A model generated the notes under the pieces. The model saw only the letters and a program-made list of their open reading frames with translations. It was not told the DNA's origin and searched no databases. From Anaplasma marginale str. Florida (GTDB lineage Bacteria; Pseudomonadota; Alphaproteobacteria; Rickettsiales; Anaplasmataceae): a stretch of DNA of 38,478 nucleotides. Each line of letters opens with the position of its first letter. Position 1 is the first letter of the stretch. Both the position numbers and the translations under genes were made by a program. Location: the NCBI RefSeq assembly GCF_000215485.1, contig NZ_AFMS01000010.1, positions 1 through 38,478 on the forward strand. The letters are read 5' to 3'. This document shows, piece by piece, positions 9,911 to 18,080 of the stretch.

Positions 9911-11332
9911 ATGGAAGTTTTCGATGCAGAGAGGGTGTTCTTTGCTCAAGTAGACAGGGAAAAGCTAGGTGGCCTCGTTAGAGATGCGCTGCACCGCTCC
10001 GATGGGGGGGAGCTGTTCCTGGAATTTTGCAATGCAGAGTCTCTCAGCATAGAAAATGGCGTAGTGAAGAATGCTGATTTTACCTTCCGCAGGGGTTTTG
10101 GCCTTCGTGCATTCCACGGAGAAAGTACCACTATTGTGTGCTCTTCCGAAATAAACGAGCGCGAAATACAGAAAGCCGCCTCCCTAGTCAAAAATGCGGG
10201 CGGCAAGGAAGGAACGCATGTAGTAAGTTTGTGCGAGCCTGGTGCGCCACTGTACCCTCAGACAAACCCTGTGAGTGAAGTACCATTCGCAGATAAGATA
10301 GGCGTCCTACAAAGCATCGATGCATACCTGCGTGGCGCAAATCCGCATGTGGCTCAGGTCAAAGTGGCAATTAGCACCCAATGGCAGGTGGTGCGTATTG
10401 TGAGAAAAGATGGCAGCGAAGTTGGCGATGTAAGGCCATTGGTCAGGCTTGATGTATACGTACTTCTAGAAAAAGGCGGGAGAAAAGAACACGGTAGGTC
10501 GGGCCACGGAGGCAGAGCTTTATGCTCGGAATTTGTGAGTGAGGCGCAGTGGAAGAAAGTCGCAGATGAGGCTCTGCGCCAATCTATGGTAAACATGGAG
10601 GCAGTGGCCGCTCCCGCGGGGGAAATAACCGTGGTGCTTGGGCCGGGATTTCCCGGAGTGTTACTACACGAAGCTGTGGGTCATGGTTTGGAGAGTGATT
10701 TTAATCGTAAGAAGATCTCCGCCTTTTCTGACGCTATGGGAACCAAAGTAGCCGCAGAAGGCATCACGGTTGTTGATAATGGAGCAATGGCAGGCCGCAG
10801 AGGGTCTCTTAACATAGATGATGAAGGTACCGCATCTCGTTACAACGTGCTAATAGAGAACGGGGTTCTGGTCTCATACATGCATGACAACATGAACTCC
10901 AAGCTTATGGGCGCATCCTCCACCGGCAATGGTAGAAGGGAAAGCTACAAAAGCGTTGTAATGCCGCGTATGACAAACACGTACATGCTGCCCGGTGACT
11001 ACGCTCCTAACGAGATAGTCTCAAGCGTGAAACGTGGCATATATGCCGCTGATTTTGGTGGCGGACAAGTTGACATTACCTCAGGCCAGTTTGTGTTTTC
11101 GGCTTCGGAAAGCTACATGATTGAAGATGGTAAAATGGGGCGTCCGCTAAAGGGCGCCACACTCATCGGGAGTGGGCCTGACATCCTCAAAAAAGTGTCT
11201 ATGGTTGGTAACGATTTGTCGCTAGATACCGGCACTGGCACGTGCTCCAAAAACGGCCAAAGTGTACCAGTATGCGTTGGCCAGCCCACGTTGAAGATTG
11301 ACGCAATCACAGTTGGTGGCACAGACATGTAG
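9911..11332 (+). CDS. tldD: Metalloprotease TldD
   Basis: TldD is the catalytic subunit of the TldD/TldE (PmbA) zinc protease, which degrades unfolded peptides and matures some small peptides in other bacteria. The 473-residue product is the normal length and carries LLHEAVGHGLE, the family HExxxH zinc site (H253, E254, H258), plus the conserved glycine-rich C-terminal half (GRRGSLNIDDEGT, YMHDNMNSK). It is cytosolic, with no signal peptide. The start ATG at 9911 is preceded by a plausible promoter. The partner TldE is not in this window, so the gene stands alone between tRNA-Leu and a long gap. Confidence 0.95.
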   Translation: MEVFDAERVFFAQVDREKLGGLVRDALHRSDGGELFLEFCNAESLSIENGVVKNADFTFRRGFGLRAFHGESTTIVCSSEINEREIQKAASLVKNAGGKEGTHVVSLCEPGAPLYPQTNPVSEVPFADKIGVLQSIDAYLRGANPHVAQVKVAISTQWQVVRIVRKDGSEVGDVRPLVRLDVYVLLEKGGRKEHGRSGHGGRALCSEFVSEAQWKKVADEALRQSMVNMEAVAAPAGEITVVLGPGFPGVLLHEAVGHGLESDFNRKKISAFSDAMGTKVAAEGITVVDNGAMAGRRGSLNIDDEGTASRYNVLIENGVLVSYMHDNMNSKLMGASSTGNGRRESYKSVVMPRMTNTYMLPGDYAPNEIVSSVKRGIYAADFGGGQVDITSGQFVFSASESYMIEDGKMGRPLKGATLIGSGPDILKKVSMVGNDLSLDTGTGTCSKNGQSVPVCVGQPTLKIDAITVGGTDM

Positions 11333-11761
11333 CTGGTGCCCGATGCTTGCCATTTTAGGAGGCTGGCCCATAGTGGGCGGATGGCTTGTTGCGCTGTGCA
11401 CTGCCCGTGTACCTACTAACGTGCTAATGTGTGTTGATCAACCATTACTCCCCGCGCTCGGCCTGCGGTGCCTGCACCATATACAACTGTCCACAGGCCC
11501 CCAACCGGGCACTGTCTGCTTTTTGTGCGCGTAGCCATATAGCCACACGACCAACACAGTGGCATAATTCCTTGGGTGACAACGGCGCATGTGCTACCAC
11601 GTGTGCACCGGAGAATCTGCGTGCTGTCGCATAGCAGACATCATATCTCCCACACTGAAGTCGGCCACAATCGTGAACTTGGCGCTAAAGTTGCAGCCCA
11701 GTGCAGTAGGCCTCGCAGCGGAGGTTGCCTCAGCGCAGCCGGGCCTAGGAAGCGGCGCGTA
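11333..11761. other. Long non-coding gap between tldD and ychF
   Basis: About 430 bases separate the convergent ends of tldD and ychF. Short open frames run through it, including an extension of the ychF frame past its TAA, but none has a start site, ribosome-binding site or recognisable protein. I see no strong terminator hairpin, tRNA or repeat array. It is typical of the decayed intergenic DNA of this group. Confidence 0.4.
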
Positions 11762-12856
11762 TTACTTGTTCACTCTGAAATGTATCACGTCCCCATCCTG
11801 CACTATGTAGTCCCTTCCCTCAAACCTTATCTTTCCTGCTTCTCTGCATCCAGACTCGCCGCCATACTGCACATAATCCTGGAAACTCGTGGTTTCTGCC
11901 TTGATAAATCCCTTTTCAAAGTCAGTATGTATAACCCCAGCGGCCTTGTCGGCCTTGGTATTCCGCTTAATTGGCCATGCCCGGGCCTCTTTCGGCCCTA
12001 CAGTGAAGAAGGTTATCAAATCTAGCAGTGCGTACATATTGCGGACCGCAACATCTATGCCCGATTCCTCCATGCCAATCTCTGCCAGAAAAGTTCTTCT
12101 TTCATCTTCGTCATCAATGCTAAGAACGTCAGTCTCCAGCTTTGCCGAGAGATAACAGCATTTACTGCCCCTGGCCTCAGCCATTTTACTCACCAAAGCC
12201 GAGAGAGCGTTGCCTCCCACCACGTTTGTATCCTCGACGTTACATACGTACATCACAGGTTTGCTCGAGAGAAGTTGCAGCTGCTTTAGCTCTTCCGGAT
12301 CCACACTGCCAATAGCGCTCCTTGCGGGCTGCCCGCTTTCAAGCGTTTTGAGAATTTCCTCCAATACAACAAGCCTGCTCTTGTCTTCCTTGCCGGATTT
12401 GACTGCCTTTTCCAAATTCGGTAGGCGGCGTTTGATGCTGTCTATATCGGCCATGATCAGCTCCATTTCCACTACTTCCGCATCACCAATAGGATCAACA
12501 ACTTGGTGTACATGGCTGACGTCACCGTCCTCAAAACAGCGCAGCACGTGCATTATTGCATCTACCTCTCTTATGTGGCCGAGAAATTTGTTTCCCAGCC
12601 CTTCGCCGCTGCTCGCACCCTTAACCAACCCAGCAATGTCCACAAACTCCACCTGGCTGAACACAACATTTTGGGAGCCGGCAATGGATGCCAGCGTTTT
12701 GAGCCTCGCATCGCGCACTACGGACATGCCCTTGTTGGGTTCAATCGTGCAAAACGGGTAATTGGCCATCTCCGCCGCCATAGTTTTGGTGAGCGCATTG
12801 AACAGAGTAGACTTGCCCACGTTGGGTAACCCTACTATTCCGCAATTTAACCCCAT
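11762..12856 (-). CDS. ychF: Redox-regulated ATPase YchF
   Basis: YchF is a universally conserved Obg-related P-loop protein that prefers ATP to GTP, binds ribosomes and affects translation and the oxidative stress response. The 364-residue product has full family length. GLPNVGKSTLFNAL (residues 8-21) is the P-loop, FVDIAGLVKGAS is the G3/switch region, and VCNVED replaces the classic NKxD, the change associated with ATP preference. A C-terminal TGS domain ends with QDGDVIHFRVNK. The start is ATG at 12856. It is transcribed in the same direction as ispF and ispD but separated from ispF by about 180 bases. Confidence 0.96.
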   Translation of the reverse strand: MGLNCGIVGLPNVGKSTLFNALTKTMAAEMANYPFCTIEPNKGMSVVRDARLKTLASIAGSQNVVFSQVEFVDIAGLVKGASSGEGLGNKFLGHIREVDAIMHVLRCFEDGDVSHVHQVVDPIGDAEVVEMELIMADIDSIKRRLPNLEKAVKSGKEDKSRLVVLEEILKTLESGQPARSAIGSVDPEELKQLQLLSSKPVMYVCNVEDTNVVGGNALSALVSKMAEARGSKCCYLSAKLETDVLSIDDEDERRTFLAEIGMEESGIDVAVRNMYALLDLITFFTVGPKEARAWPIKRNTKADKAAGVIHTDFEKGFIKAETTSFQDYVQYGGESGCREAGKIRFEGRDYIVQDGDVIHFRVNK

Positions 12857-13036
12857 AACGAACTTATAATTGTCTCAATAGCAGGGGCATTCTAACACCG
12901 AATCAAAATTTGAGGTACTACATTTACTCTCTTCCACCTCGCCCTCGTGGGCCTTATGTAGCCGACCATGAGCTCAAAATTACCCTAACGGGCTCCAGAG
13001 CGGAGATTGCACGCATTGTAAGCAGATTTGCCAATA

Positions 13037-13570
13037 CTAACCACGGGGATTTTCACTGCCCGGGTTGGGTGCCGCCGCGGTGACTTTGCGGCACAGTACC
13101 ACAGCGTGCGCAGCGATGCCCTCGCCCCGTCCGATAAACCCAAGCTTTTCTGTAGTCACTGCTTTTATGTTGATTGCTGAGGCATCTATGCTCAACAGCT
13201 TGGACATAAACAACTTCATCTTGGGAACATGCGGGATAATTTTGGGGAGCTCACATACAATAGTAAGATCAAAATTCAGCACGGCATAACCTTTGGCAAG
13301 GGCCTTATTCTGTGCTTCTAGCAAAAAGTGTGTGGAACTCATATTTTCCCATCGGGGGTCTGTGTTAGGAAAATGCTCACCTATGCTTCCCTCTCCCACA
13401 CAGCCTAGCAAGGCATCCACCAACGCGTGTGTGCCTACATCGCCGTCTGAGTGCGCCTTTATTTTCCTATGGAATGCTATTTCCACCCCGCACAGGACAA
13501 TATGGCCGTTTTCAGGTGGAGAGGCAGCAAACCCATGCACATCATAACCTATGCCCACCCTGAAAGGCAC
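13037..13570 (-). CDS. ispF: 2-C-methyl-D-erythritol 2,4-cyclodiphosphate synthase
   Basis: IspF closes CDP-methylerythritol phosphate to the 2,4-cyclodiphosphate in the non-mevalonate isoprenoid pathway. The product shows GIGYDVHGF with the zinc-binding Asp and His, KAHSDGDVGTHALVDALLG, the NTDPRW loop and VTTEKLGFIGRGEGIAAHAV. It carries a short C-terminal extension. There is no ATG: the frame is open to a TTG at 13627, but that portion lies in decayed ispD-derived repeat DNA. The GTG at 13570 puts the start five residues before the conserved GIGYDVH, the usual family position, giving 177 residues. A TTG at 13591 is another option. It lies downstream of ispD on the same strand. Confidence 0.9.
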   Translation of the reverse strand: MPFRVGIGYDVHGFAASPPENGHIVLCGVEIAFHRKIKAHSDGDVGTHALVDALLGCVGEGSIGEHFPNTDPRWENMSSTHFLLEAQNKALAKGYAVLNFDLTIVCELPKIIPHVPKMKLFMSKLLSIDASAINIKAVTTEKLGFIGRGEGIAAHAVVLCRKVTAAAPNPGSENPRG

Positions 13571-13608
13571 CGCCCGTACCGCAGTAATCAAAGACGGCAG
13601 TCTACAGC

Positions 13609-13876
13609 AGTAATGGACAATATGCAATGCGTCTGTAGGCGGTATACCGGGGGTAGAGGCCTATCAGCAATGACCGTGGGCAAGGACTATGCACAATGTG
13701 TTTGCGGCTGGTAACTGCAGCATTGTCTGACACAACTTTTATTGTATCAACCACAGGTAATGTCTGGACAACCCCTGAGTGCTGCGTGAGTGCATCTGTA
13801 ACTTTACTTTCCGCATTGCTTGGGTGCGGTAGTAACGGACAATACGCAATGCGTTGTAGGCGGTGGTAACTATACC
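13609..13876 (-). pseudogene. Decayed partial copies of ispD
   Basis: The ispF-ispD spacer contains ispD-derived fragments. Positions 13722-13824 match the ispD interior at 14138-14241 with about nine differences in 104 aligned bases; read on the minus strand it still spells SKVTDALTQHSGVVQTLPVV in one frame. Positions 13642-13697 match ispD at 14342-14397 less well. An imperfect direct repeat of about 35 bases occurs at 13609-13644 and 13831-13864. The order of the fragments requires at least two partial duplication events. No intact frame remains, and neither fragment includes the ispD N terminus. Confidence 0.85.
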
Positions 13877-14638
13877 TTAATTATGAGGAACACTGGAAAG
13901 GTGTAGCTCTGCCTGTAATATATCCTCAGCTGTGGTGATTTTGAAATTGTTACGGCTCCCCTCAACAACCGCAACTGACATCCCGCACTCCAGCATGACT
14001 GATGAATCATCCGTGAAATACTGATAGGGGTTTGTGCGGTGCACCGCGCTGTGGCACGCAAGCACATCTCGGTATGTGTACACCTGCGGAGTTTGTACTA
14101 TACGCGCAGTTTCCCGATCTACACTTCCCACTATGGTATTGTCTGACACGACTTTTATTGTATCAACCACAGGTAATGTTTGGACAACCCCTGAGTGCTG
14201 CGTTAGCGCGTCTGTGACTTTACTTTCTGATATTGCTTGGGCAAATGGACGGCATGCATCGTGGATTACCACAATACTGGGCTTCATGCCATCCAGGCTT
14301 TCTAAGCCTATGCGTACGGAATCTTGCCTTCTATCGCCCCCATATACCGGAGGCAGGAGCCTGTCTGCAATCGCCGAAGGCAGAGATTTTATGGCATTTT
14401 GGTAAAATACGTCGTGCCCCTCTCTTATGACAACCCTCACCTTGTATATGTAAGGCGCGAATGAGCTAACAATGGAGTACCACAACACTGCCTGCTTGTG
14501 AATTTTCACATATTGTTTGGGTAACCCAGCAACGCAGAGCCTACTACCCTCTCCAGCAGCTACAACAACCATCACACAACTGCGCATATAGGAGGAAGGT
14601 AAAAGAACAGGCACCAATGGTACACTTGTTTGGGGCAT
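13877..14638 (-). CDS. ispD: 2-C-methyl-D-erythritol 4-phosphate cytidylyltransferase
   Basis: IspD transfers CMP from CTP to methylerythritol 4-phosphate in the cytosolic non-mevalonate isoprenoid pathway. The 253-residue product is complete: VVVAAGEGSRL is the nucleotide-binding loop, GLPKQY carries the catalytic lysine, VIHDACRPF the DxxR region, and VVDTIK, QTPQVY and TDDSSVM follow. The ATG at 14638 is preceded by GGA at short distance. A second ATG at 14587 would give 236 residues, nearer the usual size, but lacks a ribosome-binding site. It is intact despite decayed copies of its interior just downstream. It probably shares a transcript with ispF. Confidence 0.94.
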   Translation of the reverse strand: MPQTSVPLVPVLLPSSYMRSCVMVVVAAGEGSRLCVAGLPKQYVKIHKQAVLWYSIVSSFAPYIYKVRVVIREGHDVFYQNAIKSLPSAIADRLLPPVYGGDRRQDSVRIGLESLDGMKPSIVVIHDACRPFAQAISESKVTDALTQHSGVVQTLPVVDTIKVVSDNTIVGSVDRETARIVQTPQVYTYRDVLACHSAVHRTNPYQYFTDDSSVMLECGMSVAVVEGSRNNFKITTAEDILQAELHLSSVPHN

Positions 14639-14968
14639 TTTCCAAGTAAGTTAAATATAGCCCGATAGTAAGGCTTTTAAGCATTTTACTACTATATCAT
14701 TGATGGCAACTGAAAATTGTAAGCCTTAATCTTTGTTCTTGTTGATACATACACACCACTATGTTAGCTTGACGGTGCAGCACGTGGTTGCACCTTCTTG
14801 GTGTAGGTGTCCATAACGCTGCATGAAAAGGTGCCGTTCAGAGGTTGCGCGCGCAATGCGTACGCTTGTTGGACTGTTTCCTACGTAGATCCTGTGTAAT
14901 CCACTGAGGTTGATGACGCACTGCTCATCAAGCAAGGGGGTTGTTCTTTTTGTTGTGTAATTCAAAAC
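14639..14968. other. Divergent intergenic region with small dyads
   Basis: About 330 bases separate divergent ispD and the 634-residue gene, so promoters for both must lie here. Two small inverted repeats are visible: GGTGCA/TGCACC at 14774-14794 (nine-base loop) and TTGATGA/TCATCAA at 14910-14931 (eight-base loop), the latter 38 bases before the downstream ATG. No convincing -35/-10 pair, RNA gene or coding frame is seen. Confidence 0.4.
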
Positions 14969-16873
14969 ATGGGGGGGTTTATGCCTTTAAAACAGCAGAC
15001 TACCGATGACTCTGATCTTGAGTCGGAAAAAAACTCACGCACCAAGGGTACCGAAGAGTCCGACAACAAGCATCGGCCTGCAGGAAAAGGTAAGGCAGAA
15101 TCTCGAGATGGTAGCGCCAACCAGGATTATGGTGCCGACGAAAATCTCACGGCACTCAAAAGTCGCATCACCGTTCTACATAGGAAATTGGTACGCCTGG
15201 AGAGCGAACTTGCACGATGTCAGGACGCACAGCATGAAGCCTTCAATAACTATGTGGCATTGGCGCATCATGTCCAGAAAGTAACAGCACCCGTAGTGCT
15301 GTGTGTCATGGTGCTGATGTTTTCCATATCAACCGCAATACTCGTCCGAAATGCGTTGAAAATTTCTAAGGCCCTTGCTCCGGGTTTTTTCCGGGGAGTG
15401 GGAGCGATATTTACCGGCCCGTATCCATTAATGCTCAAATTCGCATTTGCCATGGTTCTACCCCTACTGATCGGGATAATTTGTTTGGGGCTGCACATAA
15501 CACTTAGAGGGCGCAACTACAGGAGGGCCCATACGGCTGCAATAGACACTTTGATGAAAAAGTACGAAGCATGCCATGAGGTCCAAGCAAAAATTTCACA
15601 CGGCAGGCTCGCCCTACAGGCCGCTGTAGTGTCTGTTGCAGATGCCAGCATGAAACAACTACAGTTTGTGCAGCAGGGCATTCTTATGTGTGTCGGGGAG
15701 CTGGACGACATGCAGAAGTTCCGGGTACGGCTGGACAATGAAATCCTTGCGATCAACCGGCGGATTCCCGGCCTTGTTGAGGAGATCAAAAAACACACCG
15801 ACGACGCGCTTGAGTGGAATCTTGCCAGAACCAAGAGCATTCTAGAGAGCACTGAAGAGCGCCTGCAGGATATGGGTAATGAGCTGGTGCGCTGTCTGGA
15901 TGACGCCCGTGCTCTTATCGAAGCGGCGCGCACAGCCGCGGGAACGATGCAGAACATTGTTGATGACGCGGTGAAGAAACACCTTACTGAAGTGCTGCAG
16001 AAAGTTGCAGAAGTGAGCAACGGCTTCCTGGCCCTTCAGAAGAGTGTATCTGACTACCTGGAAAAGAGTAGTGGGCTTGTCGCACGGGAGGTAAAAGCGA
16101 TATTAGATGACCGTATGCGAAGCCTGCGTACCATGTATAACATATGGAACGTAGACAAAAACTCCGTGGTCAACGTATGCTGCCTACTACAACAGGCGCA
16201 GAGAGAAGCTGTTGCAATTGCAAGTCATATCAGCGAATACGACGCAAACACTTTTCGAAAAACGCCTCATTATAACTTGCTCAAGTACCAGGTTGCTGAC
16301 AGTCAAGGCAAGAACAAGGAATACCTCGTGCATAGTAAAATAAAAGCGATGGCTGGTGAAATAGAAAAAGTTCTGCCAAGTATATCAAGCATAATAGCGA
16401 AGAAGAGCGGGCACACCAAAGAGGATATTGTAAAGTGTAGAGACGCGCTGCGCCAACTTGATCGTAAGCTATTCGGCGACAGAGCGGTGTTTGCAGACGA
16501 AGCTGAGTATACTGCTTTTATACGTGCAGCAAGTAATGCTACAAACCTCCCTGAGGGTGTGGAAACATTGCCGGCCCCATTACAAAGGGTGAAGAACTTT
16601 ATTGAAGCGCAGGATGGGTTTTTTGTGTATCTCCCGTACCTAATGACTTCTGCTATGGCCATCGATCACATGAAAAACTCCGTTGACCAGATGACTGACG
16701 TGTGCACACGGCTTGAGTCTATAGCGAAAGACATCTGTCCTGACGTGCGAGGTAACACCGCTCAGCCTAGTTCCGAGATTGATGGTACTTCTGTATTCAT
16801 GTCAGGTCTGCAATTTCCCGGCTTGGCCACTAATGCTTCCGCTCAAAAGGCGACACCTCAACCGCAGCTGTAA
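14969..16873 (+). CDS. Orphan membrane protein with two helices and long coiled coils
   Basis: I do not recognise this 634-residue protein. Residues 1-55 are charged and disordered-looking, and 58-90 form a predicted coiled coil. Two strong membrane helices lie at about 106-126 and 154-178. The remaining 450 residues are helical and charged, with heptad-like stretches around 190-390. No catalytic motif or signal peptide is seen. The first ATG (14969) runs into seven consecutive G's, and a second in-frame ATG at 14981 follows, for which the G-run could act as a ribosome-binding site. The gene overlaps convergent purE by 44 bases. It is probably a genus-restricted envelope or host-interaction protein; this is inference. 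Confidence 0.8.
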   Translation: MGGFMPLKQQTTDDSDLESEKNSRTKGTEESDNKHRPAGKGKAESRDGSANQDYGADENLTALKSRITVLHRKLVRLESELARCQDAQHEAFNNYVALAHHVQKVTAPVVLCVMVLMFSISTAILVRNALKISKALAPGFFRGVGAIFTGPYPLMLKFAFAMVLPLLIGIICLGLHITLRGRNYRRAHTAAIDTLMKKYEACHEVQAKISHGRLALQAAVVSVADASMKQLQFVQQGILMCVGELDDMQKFRVRLDNEILAINRRIPGLVEEIKKHTDDALEWNLARTKSILESTEERLQDMGNELVRCLDDARALIEAARTAAGTMQNIVDDAVKKHLTEVLQKVAEVSNGFLALQKSVSDYLEKSSGLVAREVKAILDDRMRSLRTMYNIWNVDKNSVVNVCCLLQQAQREAVAIASHISEYDANTFRKTPHYNLLKYQVADSQGKNKEYLVHSKIKAMAGEIEKVLPSISSIIAKKSGHTKEDIVKCRDALRQLDRKLFGDRAVFADEAEYTAFIRAASNATNLPEGVETLPAPLQRVKNFIEAQDGFFVYLPYLMTSAMAIDHMKNSVDQMTDVCTRLESIAKDICPDVRGNTAQPSSEIDGTSVFMSGLQFPGLATNASAQKATPQPQL

Positions 16874-17330
16874 GACTCGCCTTCCACTCCCCAAGCCTGT
16901 GCTGCACGCCAGCATCGCTTAGCCCTAGTATGGATGCCGCAAACACGGCGGCATTTGCCGCCCCCGCTACTCCGATAGACATAGTAGCGACCGGGGTGCC
17001 TTTAGGCATTTGTACTATAGACAACAAGCTATCCAGGCCATTCAAACACTCGCTCTTTACGGGCACACCTATGACAGGAACGCTCGTTAGCGAGGCAACC
17101 ATCCCCGGTAAATGCGCCGCCCCACCCGCGCCGGCTATTATAACTTTGATTCCTCTCGTGTGCGCAGTTTTCGCAAAATCGTACAGCCTGTCTGGTGTTC
17201 TGTGGGCTGAGACTACCATCACCTCAAATTCAATGCGCAGCTCATCCAAAACCGACGTCGCAGCGCTCATGGTGGGAAAGTCAGACTTGCTGCCCATCAC
17301 CACTGATACCCGCGCGCCGCTCTTACTCAC
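16830..17330 (-). CDS. purE: N5-carboxyaminoimidazole ribonucleotide mutase
   Basis: PurE moves the carboxyl group of N5-CAIR to give CAIR in purine synthesis. The 166-residue product is the usual class I size and carries VVMGSKSD near the N terminus, VVSAHRTPDRL, the IAGAGGAAHLPGM motif and GVPVKS. The start is GTG at 17330, overlapping the last codons and stop of the preceding membrane thioredoxin-like gene by eight bases, so translation is probably coupled. The 3' end overlaps the convergent 634-residue gene by 44 bases. PurK, which makes N5-CAIR, is not in the window. Confidence 0.95.
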   Translation of the reverse strand: MSKSGARVSVVMGSKSDFPTMSAATSVLDELRIEFEVMVVSAHRTPDRLYDFAKTAHTRGIKVIIAGAGGAAHLPGMVASLTSVPVIGVPVKSECLNGLDSLLSIVQMPKGTPVATMSIGVAGAANAAVFAASILGLSDAGVQHRLGEWKASLTAAVEVSPFERKH

Positions 17331-17877
17331 CCTGGGTCTTTCCCGAAGTTATAGAGTCCATAACTGCCCGCAGTGCCCGTGAACTGGTGATATTGCCGGA
17401 AGGGGCGCTGCCACCGCCGAGTACCGATATGTATGGTATTCGCCCATCAAAATACACACCCTTGCCAGCCAATGCGTAGGCAAGTTTGCTGTGATATGCG
17501 GGAGACACGTTGTACGGGACGAAGTTTATTTGTTTTTGGGACAACAAAAACCCAGCGAGTTTTTCTTTGTTGGTATCCAGAGAAATAACCATGGGTTCCA
17601 CGTCCTTGTACGCACCAATAATCCCTATAACTTCGGGCATCTTCTCCACACAGTTGCTGCACCACGAGGTGTATAGCACCAAAAGTGTGGGACCTGCCCC
17701 TATTTTTGACATCAGACCATAAAGGGCCTCGTCAGAGTTGATCTCCTGAATTTTTATTGAGGACCGCTCCAGCTCCCGCTCATAGTCGTGCACACTGCCG
17801 ATGAGTATGAATGATGCAACTGCGAGTATGCAAAACGCAGCTATGAAACACTTGTTGTATAGTACCTTGGGAACCAT
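17323..17877 (-). CDS. Membrane-anchored thioredoxin-fold protein
   Basis: The ATG at 17877 gives a 184-residue product beginning with a single hydrophobic anchor (CFIAAFCILAVASFILIG). A thioredoxin-like domain follows: LLVLYTSWCSNCVEKMPE holds the CxxC pair, and RIPYISVLGG supplies the cis-proline region. The topology puts the CSNC site in the periplasm, resembling TlpA/ResA-type thiol reductases used in cytochrome c maturation or disulfide control. The substrate is unknown. The frame is open to a TTG at 17925 but the residues before the ATG are not family-like. It overlaps the purE start by eight bases and diverges from rodA. Confidence 0.8.
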   Translation of the reverse strand: MVPKVLYNKCFIAAFCILAVASFILIGSVHDYERELERSSIKIQEINSDEALYGLMSKIGAGPTLLVLYTSWCSNCVEKMPEVIGIIGAYKDVEPMVISLDTNKEKLAGFLLSQKQINFVPYNVSPAYHSKLAYALAGKGVYFDGRIPYISVLGGGSAPSGNITSSRALRAVMDSITSGKTQGE

Positions 17878-17989
17878 AAGCGCACCCCGCACAAGACCCT
17901 CACTTGCCACAATTATGAACTTCAAGGAGGCAACTCACAAGGTTTTTATCAGTTCGGATATGGCACCAGGCTGTGGGTCATTACTTGAA

Positions 17990-18020
17990 GATATAACAAA
18001 TCGAGGTTTTGTGTTATATC
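17990..18020. promoter_or_regulatory. Perfect 9-bp inverted repeat upstream of rodA
   Basis: GATATAACA (17990-17998) and TGTTATATC (18012-18020) are exact reverse complements separated by 13 bases, with further imperfect pairing inside. The dyad lies in the 200-base divergent region between the membrane thioredoxin-like gene and rodA, about 60 bases before the rodA start. It could be an operator or a leader hairpin; no T-run follows. Confidence 0.4.
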
Positions 18021-18080
18021 ACCGTGGGTGTTGTATTGGTGTGGTAAGCGGGTTGCTTTTTAGCGCTGGGGAGGTGTGTG

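Noticed and set aside
11589-11761. Open minus-strand stretch continuing the ychF frame past its TAA
   Set aside because: YchF is already complete at its conserved C-terminal TGS end, the stretch has no start or ribosome-binding site, and no family is recognisable.
13571-13627. N-terminal extension of ispF from TTG 13627
   Set aside because: The extra residues come from the ispD-derived repeat and do not match IspF family N termini.
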